DNA from: Thiobacillaceae bacterium | GTDB taxonomy: Bacteria > Pseudomonadota > Gammaproteobacteria > Burkholderiales > Thiobacillaceae | DNA length: 6,395 nt | NCBI GenBank assembly: GCA_012274165.1 | Contig: JAAPAA010000323.1 | Coordinates: 1 to 6,395, forward strand | Reading direction: 5' to 3' | Shown: in pieces, positions 1-3,982 of the stretch | Layout of the letters: every line of letters starts with the position of its first letter | How positions within the stretch are numbered: position 1 is the first letter of the stretch | Position numbers and translations under genes: made by a program | The notes under the pieces: model-generated | Database searches by the model: none | What the model was told of the DNA's origin: nothing | Seen by the model: the letters and a program-made list of their open reading frames with translations, nothing else

Positions 1-1
1 G

Positions 2-472
2 ACCATGCAGGCGGCACTTGCCTATTACGACGCGCAAAAGGAATACGCGCGCGAGGACCGCAACGGCGATGGCACGCTCGAATACGCGAAACAGCTCATC
101 AGCACCCCTGGCAAACAGGACGGGCTCTACTGGGCCGCGCTTGAGGGCGAGGCACCGAGCCCGTTGGGTCCGCTGTTCGGCGAGGCTGGGCCAAGTAACA
201 AGGGCTACCATGGCTATCATTACCGCATCCTCACCGCGCAAGGCAGCAAGGCGCCCGGTGGCGCATACGACTACCTCATCGCTGGCCGCCTGGTCGGCGG
301 ATTCGCACTGGTGGCGTGGCCGGCAAAATACGGTGACAGCGGCATCATGAGTTTTATCGTCAGCCATAACGGCGTGGTGTACCAAAAGAATCTGGGACCG
401 AAAAGCGATGCCACCGCGCGATCCATGATCCGATTCAATCCGGACAGCAGCTGGAAAAAGGTGACGCCGTGA
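2..472 (+). CDS. DUF2950 family protein, C-terminal part (5' end outside window)
   Basis: The function of this family is unknown; members are usually exported proteins of about 300 residues, so roughly the C-terminal half is present here. The reading frame is already open at the left edge, and the ATG at position 5 has no ribosome binding site, so it is an internal Met and not the start. Numbering from that Met, family-like features are AYYDAQKEYA (6-15), DRNGDGTLEYA (18-28), LSTPG-like ISTPGKQDGLYW, SPLGPLFGEA, GYHGYHYRILTAQG and GGFALVAWPAKYG followed by GVVYQKNLGP. The D-x-N-x-D-G segment resembles a calcium-binding loop. The stop TGA overlaps the GTG start of the next gene, so the two are probably co-transcribed and translationally coupled. 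In many proteobacteria DUF2950 genes lie beside a DUF3300 gene, which may be just upstream of the window. The family assignment is firm; the role is not known. Confidence 0.9.
   Translation, partial: TMQAALAYYDAQKEYAREDRNGDGTLEYAKQLISTPGKQDGLYWAALEGEAPSPLGPLFGEAGPSNKGYHGYHYRILTAQGSKAPGGAYDYLIAGRLVGGFALVAWPAKYGDSGIMSFIVSHNGVVYQKNLGPKSDATARSMIRFNPDSSWKKVTP
458..463 (+). promoter_or_regulatory. Ribosome binding site for the GTG-started lipoprotein gene
   Basis: AAGGTG lies 5 bases upstream of the GTG at 469, inside the end of the DUF2950 gene. It supports the GTG start, which otherwise rests on the lipobox position and the four-base overlap with the upstream stop. Confidence 0.6.
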
Positions 473-816
473 ATCTGCGTGTTGCATCCCTCACATTGGT
501 GGCAACGCTGCTAGGCGGCTGCACCTATTACCAGGCCGCACCCGGCGTCTATTCGTCCACGCCGGCCAGCAGCTTCGACCGTTCCTGGAGCGCGGCAAAA
601 GCTGCCTTCGCCGACCAGGGCGTGCCCATTACGCGCGAGGATCGCGCTGCGGGCGTGGTGAGCGGAACGCGTGACGGCATCAACGTGATGGCGAACGTCC
701 GCACCCAGGCAGATGGCAGCGTGCGCGTGGAATTCAACACCAGTGGCGCAACCGCCAAAGATCCTGACCTCATCAACCGCATGATCGGCGCATATAACCG
801 CAACATGGGGCGCTAA
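469..816 (+). CDS. Small outer-envelope lipoprotein, DUF3568-like
   Basis: A 115-residue protein beginning with GTG. The N-terminus has an Arg at 4, a hydrophobic stretch, and a lipobox LLGGC with the lipid-accepting Cys at 18, so the mature protein is about 98 residues and anchored to a membrane. Residue +2 after the Cys is Thr and there is no Asp, which favours outer-membrane sorting by the Lol rule. The mature part (FDRSWSAAKAAFADQGVPI, then a G-V-V-S-G-T-R-D-G turn and alternating strands) resembles DUF3568-type small lipoproteins with an alpha-beta-beta layout; I assign this by pattern only. It overlaps the DUF2950 stop by four bases (GTGA), consistent with an operon in which the products may act together in the envelope. 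No catalytic residues are apparent, so a structural or binding role is likely but unproven. Confidence 0.8.
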   Translation: MNLRVASLTLVATLLGGCTYYQAAPGVYSSTPASSFDRSWSAAKAAFADQGVPITREDRAAGVVSGTRDGINVMANVRTQADGSVRVEFNTSGATAKDPDLINRMIGAYNRNMGR

Positions 817-838
817 GGCCGTGGTCTGATCGTTCTTA

Positions 839-929
839 TTGCGTGAAACGCAAGGCGGAAGGTTTACCGCCGTCCCGGAAATACGGGAATGACCCCCGCA
901 TCATTTTGTACTGGCCGCCGCCAGCGGCG
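839..929. repeat. Run of four short hairpins between convergent genes
   Basis: Downstream of the lipoprotein gene there are closely spaced inverted repeats: TTGCGT/ACGCAA (839-844/848-853, 3-base loop), GGCGG/CCGCC (854-858/867-871), TCCCG/CGGGA (873-877/884-888) and CGCCG/CGGCG (916-920/925-929). The piece TACGGGAATGAC is reminiscent of the dispersed CATTCCCG/CGGGAATG palindromes common between genes in beta- and gammaproteobacteria, but this is recalled similarity only. No T-run follows any stem, so simple intrinsic termination is not clear. Confidence 0.4.
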
Positions 930-970
930 AACTGCTGACGCGATGGATGACGTGTCACAGAGAACCGGAT

Positions 971-998
971 TCCCCCCTCCCTGCGTGGCGAGGGGGGA
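971..998. terminator. Strong GC stem-loop, probable terminator of the SYLF gene
   Basis: TCCCCCCTC (971-979) pairs perfectly with GAGGGGGGA (990-998) around a 10-base loop. It sits about 20 bases beyond the minus-strand SYLF stop codon, between two convergent genes, where a terminator is expected. Neither side has a proper T-run, so it may act as a weak bidirectional terminator or as an mRNA-stabilising 3' hairpin. Confidence 0.5.
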
Positions 999-1016
999 TG
1001 AATCAGATGGTCCCTG

Positions 1017-1703
1017 TTATTTGCCCGATTCGGCCGTCAGCGCCTTGATCAGCGGACCGGCTTGAGGGTTCGTCACATCGCCACGGATCAGGATGTCCGC
1101 CGGCGTAACGGGCTTGCCGTAATAAGCCTTGTTGAGGCTGTCGCGCACTGCGATGACCGAGCCTTCAAGACTCAAACCGCCGAACAGACCCTTGCTGCGC
1201 GCGAACTGAACAATGTCGGTGGTGGCTGCCTGTGCGCCTGTGCCCACCGGACCCGCTGACACGCTCGCGTCCGCACCAGCCTGGAATTTGTTGCTGAGCA
1301 ATGCGTCCTTGCCTTTCTCGGTCATGGCCATCATCACTACCTCAGCGGCCGAACCGCCCGCCTGAAGCCCCCAGCTGACTGAGCCCGCGCTGGCGAAGGA
1401 CGGGCCTTTCCAGACGTTGGTTTTCTCGTCGCGCGCCAGAACCACTCCATTGCCACCGGATCCACCGAAAATAAAACCAGCCTTGACCAGCGTCGGGATG
1501 ATGAGAACCGCCTTGGCCTTGGAGATGTGCTCCCGATACCAGGTCATGTTGGGGTCGGCAGAAAAGTTTTTTAGCACGGTGACAGAGCCGCTCACCGTTT
1601 TCTCTGCATCGGCCTTGTCGTTCGCAACAGCCTGCGCGGAACCCAGTACCAGTGCGGATAAAGCCAGCCAGCCGAATAATTTTGTAGGCAGGGTGTGTTT
1701 CAT
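1017..1703 (-). CDS. Secreted SYLF/YSC84-domain lipid-binding protein
   Basis: A 228-residue protein. The frame is open 22 codons further upstream, but the ATG ending at 1703 is the better start: it has a GGAGGT ribosome binding site five bases away and directly begins a signal peptide (KHTLPTK, then a hydrophobic stretch to about residue 20, with cleavage near SAQA|VA or AVA|ND). The rest is a SYLF (YSC84, formerly DUF500) domain from about 35 to 220, with hallmark glycine-rich segments AGFIFGGSGGNGVVLARD (75-92), WGLQAGGSAAEVVMMAMT (111-128) and GLFGGLSLEGSVI (172-184). The eukaryotic relatives bind phosphoinositides, and YSC84 itself also binds actin; bacterial exported versions are abundant but poorly characterised and are thought to act on lipids in the periplasm. 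It is a single gene facing the lipoprotein gene, with its own upstream region. The domain call is firm; the exact function is not. Confidence 0.93.
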   Translation of the reverse strand: MKHTLPTKLFGWLALSALVLGSAQAVANDKADAEKTVSGSVTVLKNFSADPNMTWYREHISKAKAVLIIPTLVKAGFIFGGSGGNGVVLARDEKTNVWKGPSFASAGSVSWGLQAGGSAAEVVMMAMTEKGKDALLSNKFQAGADASVSAGPVGTGAQAATTDIVQFARSKGLFGGLSLEGSVIAVRDSLNKAYYGKPVTPADILIRGDVTNPQAGPLIKALTAESGK

Positions 1704-1708
1704 GTTTG

Positions 1709-1714
1709 ACCTCC
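1709..1714 (-). promoter_or_regulatory. Ribosome binding site fixing the SYLF gene start
   Basis: On the minus strand GGAGGT is followed by five bases (CAAAC) and then the ATG ending at 1703. This near-perfect site decides the start in favour of the internal ATG over the longer open frame, whose extra N-terminal residues (rich in Trp, Arg and Ser) would also spoil the signal peptide. Confidence 0.85.
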
Positions 1715-1746
1715 GGGATCGTTGGAAAAAATAAGAGCACCACGGC

Positions 1747-1788
1747 CACGTTGACCACAGATACTCCAACCCCAGTATGGCAAACGTG
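1747..1788. repeat. Nested inverted repeat upstream of the SYLF gene
   Basis: CACGTT (1747-1752) and AACGTG (1783-1788) enclose ATACT (1761-1765) and AGTAT (1774-1778). It lies 45-85 bases upstream of the SYLF start codon, where an operator or promoter would be expected. The two arms are not symmetrically spaced (8 and 4 bases), so this may be chance; no known regulator site is recognised. Confidence 0.3.
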
Positions 1789-1854
1789 ACGCAAAAAAAC
1801 AGGGCTGACTAGCCGGCTGGGCGACGCGGATCACCTCATCTGTGGCGGAAAGGC

Positions 1855-1882
1855 TTGTCAATCTTGTTAGGTGGCATACATT
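1855..1882 (+). promoter_or_regulatory. Candidate sigma-70 promoter
   Basis: TTGTCA (1855-1860, five of six to the -35 consensus) is followed after 16 bases by TACATT (1877-1882, four of six to the -10 consensus), leading into AT-rich DNA. It would transcribe towards the SHOCT remnant and the first barrel gene. This is consensus matching by eye only. Confidence 0.3.
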
Positions 1883-1932
1883 GAAAATAAGTAGCAGGAC
1901 AGTTGAGGAAAAAAACATCAAATTATCCTTAA

Positions 1933-2040
1933 TTGGTAGGATTGCTTCAGGAACTCCAGTCGCTGTACGACCAGAAACTGATCAGCGAAAGCGAGTACCA
2001 AGCATCAAAACAGAAAATTCTTAACCAAATGACGCAATAA
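1933..2040 (+). pseudogene. SHOCT-domain remnant (C-terminal tail of a lost gene)
   Basis: The frame ending in TAA at 2038-2040 encodes a clean SHOCT domain: LLQELQSLYDQKLISESEYQ, then a Lys-rich helix KQKILNQM. SHOCT is a short, about 30-residue two-helix module, with the pattern L..L..L.d.G.Is..Ey...K..iL, usually at protein ends and thought to mediate oligomerisation. Here it starts immediately after an in-frame TAA at 1930-1932. The only possible starts are TTG codons (1933, 1942) without a ribosome binding site, since the nearest GAGG is about 25 bases upstream. No homologous coding sequence was seen in the other frames upstream. I infer a truncated or frameshifted relic; a tiny translated SHOCT peptide is a less likely alternative. 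Confidence 0.55.
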
Positions 2041-2103
2041 GACGCACCTGAATCCGTTCGAATATCGAGCCGCAATAGGCCAACTTTGCAACCTTCCACT
2101 CAT

Positions 2104-2108
2104 GGAGA
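2104..2108 (+). promoter_or_regulatory. Ribosome binding site for the first barrel gene
   Basis: GGAGA is followed by seven bases and the ATG at 2116. It selects that ATG over the upstream in-frame ATG at 2086, which lacks a site and would put ten polar residues before the signal peptide. Confidence 0.75.
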
Positions 2109-2115
2109 TTCAACA

Positions 2116-2934
2116 ATGAACTTTCGCACCAACGCACGTACCGTAACTGCACTGCTCACACTGGCGTTGACCGGACTGACAGCTGTCGCCGCCCACGCAG
2201 AGACCGTCGGCGATCCCTGGCAATTTGATGCAACCATCTACGCTTGGCTTCCGGCGCTTAGCGGGACGACTGCCTTCCCGGTCACTACGGGAGGATCCAG
2301 CCTCGATGTGTCGACTGAAGACGTCATCGATTCACTGAAGATGGCGTTCATGGGCACCTTTAGCGCGAAGAAAGGCCAGTGGGGTCTTTGGAGTGATCTG
2401 GTCTATGCCGACTTTGGCGCGGATAAACAGGCTTCGCGTGATTTCACCGTCGATGGGCATCCGGTTGCCAGCGTCAGTGCCGATCTGTCGCTCGATATGA
2501 AAATGTGGGTCTGGACTGCAGCCGGTACTTACGAGTTGGCCAAGTCACCAGCAAACATCACCGACCTCGTGTTCGGGGCACGTTTGCTCGACGTTCAGGA
2601 GACAGTGGGCTGGTCGTTTAACGGCAGCGGCCCTATCGGGATTGCCGCAAGCGGCTCGAAGGAAGTAAACGCCAGCCTGTGGGATGCCATCATCGGCGTC
2701 AAGGGCGTGGCTTACCTGGGTGCAGAGAAGAAATGGTTCGTTCCCTATTACGCCGACATTGGCACCGGGCAGTCGGATCTTACCTGGCAGGTTAATGCGG
2801 GTATCGGCTACCGCTACAACTGGGGTGCCGTGGTGGCGTCCTGGCGTTACCTGGACTACAACATGAAATCGGGTGACCCGATCCAGAGCCTGACTGCGAG
2901 CGGACCACTCATCGGCGTGAGTTGGCAGTGGTAA
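2116..2934 (+). CDS. Outer-membrane beta-barrel protein of unknown function
   Basis: A 272-residue exported protein. The signal peptide covers residues 1-28 (NFRTNAR, a hydrophobic core, then AAHA|ET). The mature part alternates hydrophobic and polar residues with many aromatics and ends in the strand GPLIGVSWQW, whose terminal aromatic residue fits the signal recognised by the BAM complex; about 240 residues would suit a barrel of roughly 8-12 strands. Conserved-looking segments are WQFDATIYAWLP (35-46), MGTFSAKKGQWGLWSDLVYAD (79-99), GARLLDVQETVGW (154-166), FVPYYADIGTGQSDLTWQ (208-225) and WRYLDYNM (243-250). I recognise the pattern as a widespread uncharacterised proteobacterial outer-membrane family but know no assigned substrate. 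It precedes a second barrel and a sulfatase on the same strand, so a role in substrate passage is possible. The gap of 160 bases to the next gene leaves room for a separate promoter. Confidence 0.88.
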   Translation: MNFRTNARTVTALLTLALTGLTAVAAHAETVGDPWQFDATIYAWLPALSGTTAFPVTTGGSSLDVSTEDVIDSLKMAFMGTFSAKKGQWGLWSDLVYADFGADKQASRDFTVDGHPVASVSADLSLDMKMWVWTAAGTYELAKSPANITDLVFGARLLDVQETVGWSFNGSGPIGIAASGSKEVNASLWDAIIGVKGVAYLGAEKKWFVPYYADIGTGQSDLTWQVNAGIGYRYNWGAVVASWRYLDYNMKSGDPIQSLTASGPLIGVSWQW

Positions 2935-2954
2935 ATCGCGTTGTCGCACGCCTG

Positions 2955-2971
2955 CGCCGCGAGGTGCGGCG
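2955..2971. terminator. GC hairpin after the first barrel gene
   Basis: CGCCGC (2955-2960) pairs with GCGGCG (2966-2971) around the 5-base loop GAGGT, 20 bases after the stop codon. No T-run follows, so it may be an attenuating or mRNA-protecting hairpin and not a full terminator; readthrough into the next barrel gene is plausible. Confidence 0.35.
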
Positions 2972-3081
2972 GGATGCGGCATCGAGGCACATTGAACTTG
3001 ACCAACCGTATGGCCGGTGGTCTCGAAGGAGAATAAGGCTTGCGCGCTGATCATGCGCCTCCCGGCATGCGGCTTGGCAAG

Positions 3082-3087
3082 AAGGGA
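3082..3087 (+). promoter_or_regulatory. Ribosome binding site for the MetA-like barrel gene
   Basis: AAGGGA lies seven bases before the first ATG of the ATGATG pair at 3095-3100. A second AAGG at 3090-3093 is too close to serve the first ATG. The choice between the two adjacent Met codons is uncertain and changes the protein by only one residue. Confidence 0.6.
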
Positions 3088-3094
3088 ACAAGGA

Positions 3095-3907
3095 ATGATG
3101 AAGAAACAAAGCGTGTACGGCTTGCTGCTGATGACGACATGGTGCGCACCCGCCCACGCCGAAATGAGCGCCGAGGAGCTGGCGAAACTGGCGCAGAACC
3201 CGGTGGGCAATCTGATCAGCGTGCCATTCCAGAACAACACCAACTTCAATGTCGGACCGCAGGATGGCACGCAGAACATCCTCAACATCCAGCCGGTGAT
3301 CCCCTTCAATGTCGATGAAGACTGGAACCTCATCACCCGCACCATCATCCCGGTCATCAATCAGCCGGGCTTCGCGCCGGGGCAGGACTCCGTCAACGGC
3401 GTGGGCGATATCCAGTTCAACGCTTTTTTGTCGCCGTCCAGGCCATCGCCCAGCGGCCTGATCTGGAGCGCTGGCGCCATCGCGCAACTGCCGACCAACA
3501 GCAACGACCGATTGGGAAACGACCGCTGGGGCCTCGGGCCTACAGCCGTTGTTTTGCGTATCCAAAAGGGCGACCCGTGGGTGTATGGTGCGCTGGCCAA
3601 CAACGTGTGGTCGGTCGGCAGCGGCGACTCGCCCGCCTACAACAACTTCCTGCTGCAGCCCTTCGTCAATTACAACTTTTCGGAAGGCTTCTATCTCACC
3701 TTCGCCCCGATCATCACGGCCAACTGGAAGGCCAGCAACGATGATCGCTGGACCGTGCCGCTGGGCGGCGGCGTCGGCAAGATTTTCCACGTCGGCCGCC
3801 TGCCGGTGAACACCCAACTGTCCGCGTATTACAACGTCGTCACGCCCGACAACGGCGGTGCAGACTGGCAGCTGCGGGTGCAGGTGCAGTTCATGTTCCC
3901 GAAATGA
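3095..3907 (+). CDS. MetA-like outer-membrane barrel ('neuromedin U'/transporter family)
   Basis: A 270-residue protein. The signal peptide is residues 1-22 (MMKKQ, hydrophobic core, APAHA|EM). I start it at the ATG after AAGGGA; a GTG in the same frame at 3017 would add 26 residues that break the signal peptide. The mature protein begins with a short helix SAEELAKLAQNP, then the family-typical NLISVPFQNNTNFNVGP (39-55), NILNIQPVIPF (61-71), WNLITRTIIPVI (77-88), GVGDIQFNAF (102-111), WGLGPTAVV (145-153) and a last strand WQLRVQVQFMFPK (258-270). This matches the group related to the 'MetA-pathway of phenol degradation' barrels, often annotated as transporter or, misleadingly, neuromedin U. 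Members are thought to be outer-membrane channels for hydrophobic or aromatic compounds. It lies 75 bases before the arylsulfatase on the same strand, so the two may share a transcript and a substrate. Confidence 0.88.
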   Translation: MMKKQSVYGLLLMTTWCAPAHAEMSAEELAKLAQNPVGNLISVPFQNNTNFNVGPQDGTQNILNIQPVIPFNVDEDWNLITRTIIPVINQPGFAPGQDSVNGVGDIQFNAFLSPSRPSPSGLIWSAGAIAQLPTNSNDRLGNDRWGLGPTAVVLRIQKGDPWVYGALANNVWSVGSGDSPAYNNFLLQPFVNYNFSEGFYLTFAPIITANWKASNDDRWTVPLGGGVGKIFHVGRLPVNTQLSAYYNVVTPDNGGADWQLRVQVQFMFPK

Positions 3908-3953
3908 ATGTCCAGGGAATCGTGCCCTATTCTTAAGCGCACCAGCGGCCAGT

Positions 3954-3959
3954 AATAAT
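3954..3959 (+). promoter_or_regulatory. Possible -10 box upstream of the arylsulfatase
   Basis: AATAAT matches five of six bases of the -10 consensus, in a short AT-rich stretch in otherwise GC-rich DNA. The best -35 at 18 bases (TTCTTA, 3930-3935) is poor, so this would be a weak or activator-dependent promoter, or no promoter at all if the gene is read from upstream. Confidence 0.22.
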
Positions 3960-3971
3960 TTTCAGATTCAA

Positions 3972-3976
3972 GGGAG
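3972..3976 (+). promoter_or_regulatory. Ribosome binding site for the arylsulfatase gene
   Basis: GGGAG is followed by six bases and the ATG at 3983, which begins a standard signal peptide. This supports the start chosen. Confidence 0.8.
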
Positions 3977-3982
3977 AAACTG

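Larger units (their letters stand above)
1704..2115. other. Divergent intergenic region without a complete gene
   Basis: About 410 bases separate the SYLF start from the first barrel gene. It holds the SYLF upstream region with an inverted repeat (1747-1788), a plus-strand promoter candidate (1855-1882), an AT-rich stretch around 1876-1935, and the SHOCT remnant (1933-2040). The 60-codon frame at 1842-2024 has no recognisable protein features and overlaps the SHOCT frame, so I do not treat it as a gene. I could not identify a convincing minus-strand sigma-70 promoter for the SYLF gene. Confidence 0.7.

Noticed and set aside
1842..2024. A 60-codon plus-strand frame in the divergent region
   Set aside because: No ribosome binding site or recognisable features. 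It overlaps the SHOCT frame in a different phase, and the SHOCT frame has clear domain similarity.
2545..3360. A 271-codon minus-strand frame spanning the end of the first barrel gene and the start of the second
   Set aside because: It crosses two well-supported plus-strand genes and their intergenic gap and shows no family features.
2909..3817. A 302-codon minus-strand frame over the MetA-like barrel gene
   Set aside because: Low-complexity composition without domains. The plus strand encodes a signal peptide and conserved barrel segments, so this is a shadow frame.
3914..3928. Small inverted repeat AGGG/CCCT after the MetA-like barrel gene as a terminator
   Set aside because: Only four base pairs with a seven-base loop and no real T-run; too weak to call.
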